Below, piece after piece: positions 1 to 14,164 of a stretch of DNA of 64,000 nt (the stretch's first letter is position 1; each line of letters opens with the position of its first letter). The notes beneath the pieces are model-generated. The model was given only the letters and a program-made list of their open reading frames with translations, was not told where the DNA came from and did not search any database. Source of the stretch: Homalodisca vitripennis. Its lineage: Eukaryota; Arthropoda; Insecta; Hemiptera; Cicadellidae. The DNA lies in contig NC_060211.1 in NCBI RefSeq assembly GCF_021130785.1, positions 121,717,001-121,781,000 of the forward strand, given 5' to 3'. Both the position numbers and the translations under genes were made by a program.

Positions 1-484
1 TTTCTGTTGATTAAAAGCTACCTTTACTTGCCAGAACTGGCCAGTCTATGTGCACTTCTGTCATGTATGTCAGCAACAATTTACTAATGAAAATAAAGTC
101 ATCATTGAAAATTGAGTATCTTCTGGTGAAAGATTTACCGATATAGAAAACATCTTAAACAATATGTAGTCATTTTATGATTTATCTTGTTTAATGTTTG
201 TAAGCCCCACAGTAATTAAAAGTTAACAATGCCTCCCTGATCAGCATTTATATGGAAAACTACATAGAATTCAAATTTTGTGTACACATGTTAGCGTAGA
301 AACTATCGGTAGCCATATAAATTTTATGGTTATTACTGATGTTTTTTTTTAAAAACGCTTGCATTTTAAACCTACAAAATACAACTGATATGTTTTTTGT
401 GTAAATAACAATGTAAAACATGTTTAATATCTGAATTGAAATGAATATAACAGTATTTAATTAGAAACAAACATGTTTCAAGAA
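1..484. other. AT-rich sequence, no gene seen
   Basis: No coding signal, RNA gene or recognisable repeat is visible. Short open frames here are stop-rich chance frames. Confidence 0.5.
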
Positions 485-640
485 GCGACGAGAAAATACG
501 CAGCGTAGGCTGCCGATGACCTTTCATCCCACCATTTGATGTTGACCCGACCACGTTCACAATATCAAAGCACTCTTACTGTTTTCTCAATAATTTTGTT
601 TGAACTAAGATTTCCTCCTAGGGTCTTATACTTTATTAGA
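485..640 (+). repeat. ~150-bp duplicated block, copy A
   Basis: This block matches 3045-3195 in the same orientation. Shared landmarks in order are a GATG/GTGACCTTT-ATCCCACC segment, a TTGACC(C/T)GACCA segment, an ACAA-ATCAAAGCA segment, and a CTGTTTTC-CAATAATT end. The match fades on both sides. Read on the minus strand, both copies keep a short similar peptide around PTLR, so the block could derive from an old coding repeat, but no protein family was recognised. Confidence 0.6.
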
Positions 641-1849
641 TAATGGTTTTAATAATTAAGGAATCCGGTATAAAACTAACGTTATGTTTTAAACATTCAC
701 TATACTACAAATCACCTGTTTATTTTTTTATTAGTAACTAATGGCATTTAACTTTCGTTCTAAAATAGAGTAATAATCTGTATATAACAAACCACCTAAT
801 TTATTGAGGTTTGTATGTGTATACTATATAAAAGATAAATTTTCAGTGCAGTATGCCACTCAATATTATTGATTTTATATGATATTATTATTGACGGATA
901 TGATTAATGTACTGTGTTTTGTACATAAGTATGGAGATGTTGGCTCTGTAATTTTGGATAGTTTTAGTAGAATGAAATCCCTCTTTTTCAAATACATATG
1001 TATAAGATATTTAGAAAAAAACTATGTTAAATAAAATCTAAATACAACATTGAAATACAAAACTAACAAAGATACTTCCCCAACATTAGAGACGAAGTAA
1101 TAAAATAACAATATTGTTTTTACGGAGGTGCCCTGAGATCCAGAAATGCGTTTATACGGAACACAATCATAAAAACTGCTTTGGTTCTCAAAAGAGATTT
1201 GTAAGAGATTACATTAATAGAATTACTATAGAAGAGAGTGTTAATGAAAATAAGGTATTTATTCACACTTAATGCCACAAAATACAACTATTTATATACC
1301 TAAGTTTTTCGCCTATACTAAAACAATATACTTACTGCAACACTATAACTTTTTGCTGATTTTTCTAAAATTGAAGGTCTGACGCAGACGAAAAGTATTG
1401 TACTTATTTTTAATTATATTCAGCCGTAAGGCACACCACTAAGGTGAATATACAACCACATCCCGCTTACATTGAACTAGAGTGGTCTTTTAATTTATTT
1501 TACCCGAAGAATCGTAGTTTTGAAAATCCAGGATAAACTAAACTATAAGTTAGGACATAAGTTTTATTATATTCTGTATCTAGTCAATGTTTCATGCAGC
1601 AGATAGCGTTATAAAATTAATTTAGACATAAATATCAGATACAACACTAACATCTCCTTAGAATCAAAGAAGATGAGTATCGTTCTTATCATAAGCTACG
1701 TACATCTTATCCCTCGATCATAGATAATAACATTGGAATTTTTATAACATTCTTCTTGTTTAATCAGGCATAAGATCGTGATATATCACATTAAAGTCAT
1801 TTGATAAATGCCGAGGCAAAGCCCAACACTTGTGGATCTGGACAAATTT
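641..1849. other. AT-rich sequence, no gene seen
   Basis: Nothing beyond AT-rich, stop-rich sequence was recognised. Confidence 0.5.
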
Positions 1850-1995
1850 AATTTCTATACGTCTGTCTGTCTGCTTGTTTAGCTGCACGATATGTAAACA
1901 ACAAACTGACATATAGACTTGAAGCTGTACATGAAGCTTCATTTATACCTGTATATGAGAAACACTTTATGAGACTTCATGAGATTTGGCTGAGC
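1850..1995 (+). repeat. Dispersed GTCTGTCTG-type repeat, copy 1
   Basis: Recognised by the ordered landmarks ATTTAATTTCTATACGTCTG, a short CTGT run, an ACGATAT segment, AACTGACATATAGACTTGAA, GAAGCTTCATTTATA and a final TTGGCTGAGCG. The same order appears inverted at 34236-34320 and in weaker form at 20285-20400. I recall similar sequences as common low-grade dispersed repeats in insect genomes. The element class is not known to me. Confidence 0.55.
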
Positions 1996-2127
1996 GTTAG
2001 CAAATATTTTTATATTGGTCTTTCGGTTAACCTAGATGACAAATAAAAATAGCAGGATAGATAAATTTGCAAACAGACTCCATACACCTGTAAGAGATAG
2101 ACACATGTGCCGTATTAGAACATGTAG

Positions 2128-2129
<2 letters not shown>

Positions 2130-2164
<35 letters not shown>
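2130..2164. repeat. (TA)n microsatellite
   Basis: An uninterrupted TA run of about 35 bp. Confidence 0.95.
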
Positions 2165-2166
<2 letters not shown>

Positions 2167-2856
2167 ACATATAAAACATATATTTATACTGGCTTGTTGT
2201 GTATACCCAGTTTACGAAACAATACACTGCGTGTATCATGTCGGAACATATCTTGAAATAGATTTCATTTGTAAACTGAAATTATTATATGAAAGTTTAC
2301 TTCATAAATACAAGAATGAATTCTATGACGATACATGTCCAAAACATAGAATGTAGCTAGGCGTCATTGTAGCCTGTCATTCAGTAGGCTGACGCAATTT
2401 CTTATATTTTCCAGGGGATGTAAACATGTCTTTTTTCTGTCGTTCTATCTCTAAAAAAATTAAATTATCTATAGATTTTAGATTCTTGCATTAAACCTCA
2501 GCGAAGCTTGTTGCGCGAGACGCTACCGCTTATTAAGAAAGACAGATTAAACCTTGTTTTAATAATAATGAATTAACTTAAATATTGCTAGTTTTGATAA
2601 GAAGTTCACTTTCATATGATGATATATGCCTGTTTCCGTTTGATAATGCTACGAGTATTTATAAATCCTAGTGATGTACAAGCTAATTTTTCAACTAAAA
2701 TATTTTTAAAAGACTACTTCAAGTATAACATAGGTCATTTTACGTAAATAATTGTTGACTTGTACATAAATGTTTTTTCATTAAAATCTATTCGGTATAA
2801 TTGCATAATATGTTTATATAAATAAATAAATGTATGTATTGACCATTTAATATGTA

Positions 2857-2860
<4 letters not shown>
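2165..2860. other. AT-rich sequence, no gene seen
   Basis: No feature is supported. A short TAGGCGTC/AGGCTGACG-like stretch near 2356-2400 may be a further fragment of the repeat at 1850-1995. Confidence 0.45.

Positions 2861-2904
<44 letters not shown>
2861..2904. repeat. (TA)n microsatellite
   Basis: An uninterrupted TA run of about 44 bp, preceded by short AAAT units. Confidence 0.95.
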
Positions 2905-2907
<3 letters not shown>

Positions 2908-3044
2908 TAGTGTAACATTAAAGTAATATACTCGCTGGTCCATCTTCATTTTGACCCCAACTACACTGTATTTTTTGTTCTTCCAAAGATAGGAGCCTCA
3001 GATGGAAACTCATTAAACGTACTCAATTTTATACAATCAGCTCT

Positions 3045-3195
3045 TAAGAGACAAGAGAACACGTAGTGTGGGATGCCGTGTGACCTTTGATCCCACCGTC
3101 CTTGTTGACCTGACCAGCTTTACAACATCAAAGCAACCTCACTGTTTTCACAATAATTATTGCTCTGAAACCTGGATTTCTCAAACATACTTCAC
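3045..3195 (+). repeat. ~150-bp duplicated block, copy B
   Basis: Second copy of the block at 485-640, in the same orientation and about 2.56 kb away. It shows the same ordered landmarks with scattered substitutions and small indels, so the duplication is old. Confidence 0.6.
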
Positions 3196-4479
3196 ACAGA
3201 ATCACTTACATTACTCTGTAAACAAAATATAATTGTGCATTAGCCATGTCAGCAATATTTATTACACAAACTACAGGACTTGTTAATACAATACAAAATA
3301 GAAAACGTTACACGGACATTATGCTATTGCTATTGCTTATGCTTATGCTCTTTGTGCTTTCCATTATGCAGGTTAAGTTTGAAATATATCAAACTGATGA
3401 GTGTTTACCTATTAGCTCATCGAAATTTGAACCTTAGTTTGGGTAAGTTTTTGCTTGAAGATATTTATATGAACTAAGGAAACCCTCCCCTTACTTCAGT
3501 GACGTCTGATAATATTTATTACAACACCAGATAACTAAAGTGTGATATGTTTAGAGGAAGGAAACATTATATATTTTTAAACGGTAGTTAGAACCAAGGC
3601 AAACCCTCCCTTCACCTCAGTGACTTCGTAAGCAGCCAGGCCTACGAGTAATCCCCAACATATTGGATGGTGCTTGCCATTCATCGCTTACCTCCCGCTC
3701 CACAGCTTGTACTGTAATCGCACGCTCGGGATGTGTACATCCGCTAAGTCGATTTTGACAAGCTGATGTTTATTAACAACAGGTTTTGCATTTACCTTTA
3801 ATTTAGTATAGTTAATTAAATTAACAAAAATAAATATAGTTAGCGTTAATTCTTTCTACAACAAAGCAAACATTATTCATTGATTTTTGAGTTATGTTTA
3901 CTACGGATATTTGAGTAACCTTATACTTTAAAACCAGCTTCCACAGAAAGAATTCATGGTTAAATAAATTGGGTAAGACTATGAGGAATACACTCGGTAA
4001 TTTCCACGTATTCCCTTCATTTTATTCCTAAGAATATAAGTGATTAAATTTTACTTTTCTACCTTAAGGTTTTAAGAGTTTCTTCATTTTGAAATGCTCG
4101 ATTTACGTTTCATTTTACTGATAGTGTCTTAGTTTAAGTTTATTTCATGCAAACAATCACAATTGCTAGATAAAATCTGTTTAAGTAACTTATAGTGTTT
4201 TCGATAAAGTATGTTTTCACAAATAACATTTTTGGATTTATGTGGATTATCAAGCAAAAGCTGAGTTCTAGATAATTCTGTAAGCTCATAAATTATATTC
4301 AATTATATTACCACAGTTCGTTCTTGAAGTATACTTTTTATTCCTCCAATATAACATCAGAAATGTTGATCCAAAGCCTCTGTAATAATACAGAATACAC
4401 AGCTATATTTACCAATTATCTATTTATATATACTGAAGGTCAGTTTGAACAGTGGTGAAATGGTGAGTAAAAATCGATC
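3196..4479. other. No gene seen; short CCCTCCC motifs
   Basis: Two related short segments, AAACCCTCC with a following CAGTGAC, lie at about 3480-3505 and 3600-3625. A slightly GC-richer patch at 3640-3760 shows no recognisable product. Confidence 0.4.
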
Positions 4480-4625
4480 GGGATTACTGAGCAGGCTTTT
4501 AACCCAGCCTGCCACCCCGCATCTTGTCACGACGTTGCCAGCCAGCCTTCTGCGTAAAATTGCTGGCGTCATCGCCTTCTTGGCCACATTCTCCCTTAAC
4601 ACATGCTTCCTTTGTTTTACGTGTA
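4480..4625. other. GC-richer patch beside a TA tract
   Basis: About 145 bp of visibly higher GC content, open on both strands. The minus-strand frame runs on into the neighbouring TA tract as an Ile-Tyr repeat, which is an artefact. No family was recognised. It may be a fragment of a transposon or an old exon. Confidence 0.3.
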
Positions 4626-4639
4626 AAATATCTTCATTG

Positions 4640-4641
<2 letters not shown>

Positions 4642-4696
<55 letters not shown>
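4642..4696. repeat. (TA)n microsatellite
   Basis: An uninterrupted TA run of about 55 bp. Confidence 0.95.
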
Positions 4697-4699
<3 letters not shown>

Positions 4700-7600
4700 T
4701 CCAAATATTTGAAAACTTTATGTTCACTATCATTATTTGTGTTCCATTATGGATGCATTTTATTAAAAACCTAAAATATTATTGACCTTCGAAGAATTCC
4801 ATGTGATTACAGCTTGGACGAAAATTTATTAGAAGTTATACAATAAACATCATACCAAGTTATTACTGATATCTACTGTTATAGTTCTAATTACTCACTG
4901 GTAACGGTATTTTCTTTATAGTGTTCTCCAGTACTCATTACCTAAAACAAACATATAGTTATCAGGTGATATTTATAGCCAGAATTTTGAGGCGTTTAGT
5001 GCTTTAAAATCCACATATATCGAATTCCAGTTACTTTTTCTTATAATAAATAATTTAGATAACTACATTATTTAACGTTATAATGGTAAGTTAGTTACGT
5101 TATAGTAAACTAAGTCAAAATTAAAGTTAAATATACGAATAATTCTATGCGAAGAAACATATTTTTAAATTAAATTATTTGTATTAGAATGATTATTTTG
5201 ATCTAATACTTTCCAGCAATTACACAGCATGAATAGAATAATTTATATACATTAAATTATAGAAAAAACTTTAATTTTAAAAATTTGTGGCTTAAAGAAA
5301 AAACTATTAGTGACATCTAAAGCTTTAGGAATGATGGGAAATATTGGAATAGTATAGAAATGTTTTTATAAATATGTGACATTAGTCTACTTCTTCTGCT
5401 AATAAAATTTACAACAGACAACAAATACAATACTTTTAAAAAAGTAAAAAGGAGATATTATATTTCTAATAAAAAAACTATTACAATTTTTGCTTATAAT
5501 AAGTAGTTTTATTCAGTCATGTATCGTAATGAGCCATTTTATAGTCCACACCAGTTAGAATACTATCAATCAAAATATCGGTGTCCATTGAACAGTAATT
5601 TTAAGTACCCAATCATAATATAGAATCTTAAAATCTCTTTAAAACATTCTAGATAATAATATGCAATACCAATAATCATCAAATAGATATTTGAGGAAGT
5701 TTTACCCATGTAATAAATAATTTATGCCAGTTACGTATTTGTGAAACGTAGCAAAATTATGAAAAGTACAATGTCGAAACTTTGAAACATAAGTAGAAAA
5801 GTTAAGTAATTGCAAACTTCATATTACCTCAGAATTATTACAAAAATTTGTTTATTCTCTCTAAACACGAAGCACTACTGCTCAGGCATGAATTTGTTTT
5901 CATCATCATGTTTTAGCAAAACTCTGCTACATATGTCAACATAATAATATTAAATAGAACATTCATTACAAAACGGACTCAATAATGTTATATTACAAAA
6001 AAATCATACACATATATTTTTTTGGATTTTCAACCACGTTTTAGTTTTAATCAACAGAACATAATAACAAACATATTAAATTAAAAATACTATGTGACTC
6101 AGAAGTATAACAAGTTAATATATCCATACTTTAACACATACATATGGCAAAATGTTTTTTCTCTTTTAAACCAACCATTATCAATAATACATTTTAAACA
6201 AAGCAGTTAGCACAGTACATCGATAGAATTTTGATAATGACAAATCATGGAATTGGATCTATACTTTTGTTATCTTATGTCAAAATATTGTGCACAATGT
6301 ATTAAAATTTAATTATTTTTAAAATGTTTTACATAGTAAATAAATATCCCAGTATTAGCTGTATTCATTGTGTATTTTTTTAAATTACTACTTATCAACA
6401 TACTTGATAAAATAAATTATTCTTAACTCTATTTCACTAGTACGATTATTTCATTCAAACAAAGTTATCATTACAGTTTATATGAAGGCCGAACAGCAAT
6501 GCATAAACAATCGATATAATCATGAACCTAATCATCTTATAATTAAAAATGAATTGCTATGTGTTATGCACTAATCTTGAAAACAACAGGACTAATTCGT
6601 GTGATTTCTTTATATTTGTGCAAGTCCGTGAAAGTGTAATATAAATAGAAATATCAAATAAGTTTCTGTAAATAGTTAAAAAATAAGAAAAATATAATAT
6701 TTATGTTTTATAAACCAGATGTAACTGACACTAAACATACATTGATACTTTCAGTTGAAGTTCATCAAACATTCTGATAAGTAGGTTTTCATTTAAAATG
6801 TATAAAACATTAAATACAGAATGATAAATGAAAACATCGCAGTCTCTAGTAACTATAGGTTAACTGTAATAAGAAAAATAATAATCTCGCAATTCCCACA
6901 CATATTTAACCAATTTCCTGAAAGATATGTATCAAGCAATTGGACTATGTATTTCTATACTTAAGACCAATGTCATAATAAAATAAAACTAAATATTGTG
7001 ATATTGTGTTTCAGCAGCAGTACGGGAATGAAATAAACACGAAACAAATAATATTAATTCTTCTGTTGCTGTGATGGAGTCATCAGTATCGAAATGTTTT
7101 AAATTATGCTTGAAATCTGTGCTCTTGTTAAGCTACCCACTTATATATTCATGCAAACACTATCTCAGATAATCATGGAGGCATACAACTAGACATCTTA
7201 TACGCTGATATAACACAATTGTAGACCTGATGAAACAATGAGAATTCGTCTTCATTTAGATTATTGTATATTTTGTACTATAGGGGTTTCTGATACCAAA
7301 ATGATGATCATTTTAAGGTACTTCGTTGCCGAATATTTTTGATCTCTTTGGACTAATATGGCTCCAGATTCCAGGAATCAAGTCAGTTAGTGTGTCACTT
7401 GGTAAATATGTAATATGTTATCATAACTATGGCTTTAACATAATAACTTATTCGAAGCAGAAATTCTCTACATGCGGAAACCTGACAAGAGGTAAAATTG
7501 TAATTTAGTGTAACTTCTTTTATTCTCTTAACCTTAAGTAGTGAATTTATATGTACCTGTTATATACGCATATTTTTGTTTAATATATTGCAAATATATT

Positions 7601-9724
7601 GTAGAGCTTCATCATATTACAATCATGATAGCTTTCACTAAGAAAGCTAATGAATTTATTTTGAGAATTACGTGTAAAGTGCGGGTAATTACTAGTTTTT
7701 TAATACATTCACAACACAAGTGTAATCAGTATAATTAATTTGGTTTTATAAGATTTATAAACTTCCATATAAATTAATCATATAATTTGAATTTTTACTC
7801 ATATAAGTTGAGGTTTAAGTAAGTAATCCTACAAATAGGAGGAAAAGGCAGAATGGAAAGATTTTTGAGTATCCGCTTAACTTACCTCTATAAGACTAAT
7901 TCCAGATAACTGTTAAAAGCCGGAACTGTCTTCCTTCAATGGACTTATGAACTAATGCTTTTACTCCACTTACACTACGTACTTTATCTTTCCTTATAAA
8001 CTGGTACATTTGGATGAAACTAAAGAGATTGGAACAACCCTCAGTTAATTTCTTGATTGTTCAATAGTACCTGACAAAGTGATCTACGCTTTTCTTACTT
8101 CACCATTACTTATCACTGAAGGTTTCCACTTAATAATTTTGCTAATTCTGCTTCTGAATATAATATATAAAAAACCTAAAATTAATATTTTCAATAACTG
8201 TCTACTTCCTGCCTTAAGAGAGTACCACTATGGTCAACTGGAAATGATGATTTTAAATATACTTATTTATGTGTGTAGTTTTACTAAGCTCGTATAAACC
8301 TTAGTACTATATTTGTTAAACCTTATAATCTTAAGATAATATTTCCGACAGTTTTAACTTTTTTGTCCAAAACTTTTTCATAAATTAGGTTTCATGGAAA
8401 TAAGAGTTAAAATATATCAAAAACATTCCCATTCAAACAAAAATTTCAAGCAAGTCGAGAATAGTAGTAGACTGCAAACAGTACTGCCAATAATATTATT
8501 TAAGTTTTTTTTTAGTTTAAATACCAGCAAGTTTGTTATATCTCGGATACTATTAACTTTTCTATGAATTCAATCTACGTTAAAAATGTGATTATGTGCA
8601 CGTAACGTACGTGATATAGGGTTCCTTTATTGTAGAACGGAATATTCACATTAGTTCAAGTAAGACAAGAGGAACGGGCAATAACATAACTTAATTGAAA
8701 ACTTCACTCTATAACTATAATTTTAAGAAACAAGCAGGCTTAACTAAGCCTCTGACCATAGCAAATGGAATCATAGCACTGCACCAGAAACGAGGTGCAA
8801 TAAACTACGATGAAATTTTGTACATAAATTTGAATAGGAACATATTTCAATCATCATGAGTTATCTCATGAGTGATATGCCACATATACATATTCATATG
8901 CGCATATTCATATTTCGTCCCTGTTATTGAGAAAGAAGTTGCGTGTGAAGCCTCGGATATCAGCAGGATTCATATAAAACTCTCAGAGTGTACTACGAAG
9001 TACTACTGATACACATCTCAGTGTATGTTGATAATTCAAGCAGAACTACTCATACGTTGATAATCTAGAACAGAAATTGTAACTATTAAAGGTGAAATAC
9101 ATGTCAAAAAATCTTAACTTAAGATTCCTTTTTACGTTTTCTGAAATAGAATAAACCAAATATTAATAATGGTGTTGTATAGGGGAAAACAGCTGTGACG
9201 ATTTACATCCTAATATACTCGTGTGGGGAAACGAAATGATGACCATCTTCTATTGTAAGGTAAAGAATGTTTGATTGTTTATAACGAAAAGGCCGTAAAC
9301 AATAATTTTGATGTATCTTTTATTTAAATTACTAGCCTTTCTTTTTTCTGATTTCCTTTTTTTTATAATTTGAAGAATACGTTTCAATTAATTGGGCTCC
9401 AATATGTTTGAAAAAAATCCAGTTAGTAGTATTCATTCTATTACAAAGTTTCTCTTTGGACAAAATAACTATTCACGAATCGTAAATATAATTTTGACTT
9501 GATAAAACAGGACTGACCTTTCGATTTCTAGATAAACTGATGAAAGTCTTACACTAATTTAATAAACGATCTGCTAAATTCAGAAGTGTTTATAAATAAA
9601 GCTATTTATTTAGGAGCCCCTATCATTTATATTGTTTTCAGTTTAAATATAATTTGTATTGTATTTAGTTAATTGAAACTAGCAGATAAAATTTTAACAT
9701 TAAGAATGTAATAAAACATAAATT
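4697..9724. other. 5 kb of AT-rich DNA, no gene seen
   Basis: No coding region, RNA gene or clear transposon was recognised on either strand. Open frames at 7326-7508, 7541-7738 and 8079-8297 are short, hydrophobic and AT-driven, with no recognisable motif. Confidence 0.5.
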
Positions 9725-10905
<1,181 letters not shown>

Positions 10906-11180
10906 GATAAGTTTTTAGATTCCCAGATGGTTTAACCCGAATACATGGTACAGTATATAATAATACTTTCAGAATCTAGCAATAGCTGCAACTAAATATA
11001 AACATCAGTGAAGAAGATAGGTAATCAAATATGTGATTATGAGTTTACACGCAGGAAAATAAAAGGCATACTGTGTTAAGTGTACTGTTTAGGACTGCTT
11101 ATAAAAACTACTACTAAAAATAGGTTATACAAATTTAAAAGATACCAACTAATTCGTATAAAAATCCTAACGATACTTTT

Positions 11181-11518
11181 TATCAGCTGTTTTAAATAGG
11201 TTATAACAAACTTACATAATACAAAATATTTTAAAATTTTTTTAAAACTCAACTGTGCTTTTTGCAATAAAATTTGTCAACGCATAAGCGAGAGCGACCA
11301 TTTTAAAGATACGCTTGCACTATTTTGGAACGCGGAACGTCACACATGAAAGGTATCAGTTGTTTGTTGTTTCCGGCTTGAGCAAGCGTATCTTTAAAGT
11401 GGTCGCTCTCGCTTATGCGTTGACAAATTTTATTGCAAAAAGCACAGTTGAGTTTAAACAAATTTTAAAATATTTTGTATTATGTAAGTTTGTTATAACT
11501 TATGTAAAACAGTTGATA
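11181..11518. repeat. Foldback: 137-bp inverted repeat
   Basis: The left arm at 11181-11318 is the reverse complement of 11382-11518, with about six differences including one single-base indel. The loop is 63 nt. The arms end in TATCAG/CTGATA-like sequence and hold GTCGCTCTCGCTTATGCGTT near the loop. As RNA this would form a nearly perfect long hairpin. It may be a foldback transposon, a MITE or an inverted duplication. Flanking target duplications were not identified. Confidence 0.9.
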
Positions 11519-11570
11519 GCAATCAGTAGACAAAACGTTTTGCTGCTCCCATCTTGTGCGATCTTACATT

Positions 11571-11615
11571 AAGGATGGTCGTGCTCGCTCAGCGTTTGAC
11601 GGATTTCATTTAAAC
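11571..11615 (+). repeat. Diverged partial copy of the foldback arm
   Basis: AAGGATGGTCGTGCTCGCTC followed by a GCGTTTGAC-ATTTCATT segment resembles the right-arm start of the foldback (GTGGTCGCTCTCGCTTATGC, GTTGACAAATTTTATT). It lies about 50 bp downstream in the same orientation as the right arm. Confidence 0.5.
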
Positions 11616-11929
11616 AAGTATCATTTCAATATTAATACATTTTTTAAAATAGATCCTATATATTTAGTACTTAGATTTTTTGTTACTTTTCTCTTAAAGC
11701 ACTTCAGGAGGCGCTATGTTGGCAATGTTAAAGAAAATAACAAAATCCTTTTCTTAGTTATCTTCTATCTATTTCATTCTATATTACAAACTGATTTCTT
11801 TAGTTAACTTAGCTTTAGAGATAATAATTTGTTATGAGAAATATAAAATGGTGACTAGCGGCTAAAGAAGACATTTTTCGACCTTCGTTTTATGTTTGAA
11901 TTTTTTTTGTTTGAAATGAAGAATACTAT

Positions 11930-11972
11930 CGCCTAAAAAAAGTGTTTGACACCCTTTTGTGAACACCCTGTA
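11930..11972 (-). mobile_element. Transposon-like terminus ending CACCCTGTA
   Basis: Read on the minus strand the end is TACAGGGTGTTCACAAAAGG, flanked by TA. The start of the repeat at 27768 carries a related TACAGGGTGTCCAAAAAG end in the opposite orientation. Termini of this form are common in small insect DNA transposons of Tc1/mariner type. The matching other end was not found, so this is probably a truncated copy. Confidence 0.4.
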
Positions 11973-14164
11973 TGTATATATTCTTAAATAATATACACGA
12001 ATAAATATTTTGGTATTATGAACAATTCATATTTTTAACTGAAAAGTAAAGATTTCCCCTTTTAAAACAGTATTTTGGGTTGCGAATACAAAGGGGCGTA
12101 AATGACAAAATTATATAGTTTATTGCATTAAAATACTATTTAACACTCATATTAAAAGGCGTGTGTGTAATATACGGATTACATGAGAAAGTATTGTTAT
12201 ATTTTGTTTACATTTTAAACCCACCTAAGTAAGAAACGTTGTACCATTTCGAGCAAAAGGTACAGTGGTTATACTTATGACGTACTCATGACTCGTATAT
12301 TATGTTTTAAAAGAGGAAACTCTTATGCTCTGCGACTTCTGTACCACAAACATATAGCCGTAATGGCAATTGCAATTACTTAACGAAATGATGATATGTG
12401 TAAAAAGTACTTTATCAACAATATTACTTTTTGTTATGTAACACACCATATATATCATATGAAATAGTTTTATTAAAAACTTTCACTTCAACACATATTT
12501 GCCACTGTTTTAAAGATAATATATTCTGTAAAAAAAAGAACTAAATTCTAATAGTACAAACATGAAAGATAAAAGGCTAAGGGACGTGTTTCCAAATCAT
12601 TTTTTGTGACAGTGGTGCCTGTGCTAACTTTTAAGTAGAAACACTTGTACTCACTCTTACTCAGACTTTTACAAGAGATAACTCTACGTATTTTACCATG
12701 TAATGCTTGAAAGTAGAACACAGATTTTTTTAAAATTAAACGATGTCTTTCAATGTAATGTAGGAAATTCAATAAAGCTCCAATTTGATATTTGAAAGTT
12801 TAAAAACCAAAAAGTTTAGTGGAACACACAAAAATATCACTCAGCGTCATGTAAATTACCTACTTATATCCAAATAACATCAAATTAAATTCAAAACAAA
12901 TATAAAAACATTGGATATAGTATTTAAAAATTGTGTTTTACTATTTCACTCTATAAAGTTTATTTTTAGAAAAAGAAATTATAGTAACTGTACAAATATG
13001 TTTTAAATGAAATTGGCTCATAACTTTCTATGTTCTTTGAGAACATGTAGCAACTGTAAATTATAAGTATTCCCCAACACTAAAACCACAAAAATAGTAG
13101 TTCACAAGTATGTTTTTTCCAATTATCAAGAACTGTTGGCTCACCTTAAACCTAGTAAAAGACAAATATAGATAGAGGGAGGTATGAAGGTCAAATAATT
13201 AATTTAGCGGGATATATTTTCTTAGAAATGGCAACCTGAGGAAATGTTTATTGTTGAATTTCAAAGATCCTTATGGATCTTTAGTTGGTATTATTTTGAA
13301 ATTATGTTGAAATCAAAGTAAGAAAGGCATTTTATTGCATTACAATCTATTTTTTCAGTGTATTTACGATGTGACTTACAGATGTTTGTAAATGATTTCA
13401 TGACATTTGAAAAAAAAATTTAAATATTTATATTTTTTCTAGGGTTATGCACGCTTGATTCTGGTTCCAAACTAAAACTTTAGATATATAAGACTTCCGC
13501 CTTAAAGGAGATAAGGACTGTATAAAATTAGTATTTTGCATTATAATATATTATACTCCTGGTCTATCACTTATGCTTTTAAAGGAAATGAAATACCTCC
13601 TGGTGTTACCACAACCCTAATTGAGACCAGACAATGCAATGCTGTATTTTTCTATCAGGAATTACCTTCTTTCAACCGATTTAAATCCATATTGGAAAAT
13701 TATCATTATCTGAATTTGAACAGAGGAAATATAAAAACATATAGATGCCAAAATAACACAAAAAATATAGATGACATTGTTCTTACATGATAGAAATGTG
13801 TACTTGTCAATAGACAACACTATAACCAATAATAGAAAAAACTTTACTTTAGTTAATGTTATGATTTTGTTTTATTCATAGCAATCGCTATATTTACTGC
13901 ATTATAAATATTACGTCTTGAAGAACTAGTGAAGGTAATAACTCATTTATTACAATATCTTCGATCCTGAATATGTTAACTCAAACCCTCTCTCTCCAAT
14001 TACTATTTATTAACGTTTCATTGAAAATATGTTTATTCGATTTAAAAACCAACAACCGATACAAGTTGCAATAGGAACCTTGTATGAATATTACTGCCCT
14101 TCAGACTCATAGCTTTCACCACTCGACAATATTTAGTGGTATGTGATAAAAAAAAACATAATAA
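11973..14164. other. AT-rich sequence, no gene seen
   Basis: Open frames at 12548-12772 (minus) and 13536-13790 (plus) are isolated and match no family that I recognise. Confidence 0.45.

Noticed and set aside
4420..4704. 94-codon minus-strand gene with an N-terminal repeat
   Set aside because: Half of it is the TA tract. The remaining part (MTPAILRRRLAGNVV region) matches no family that I can name.
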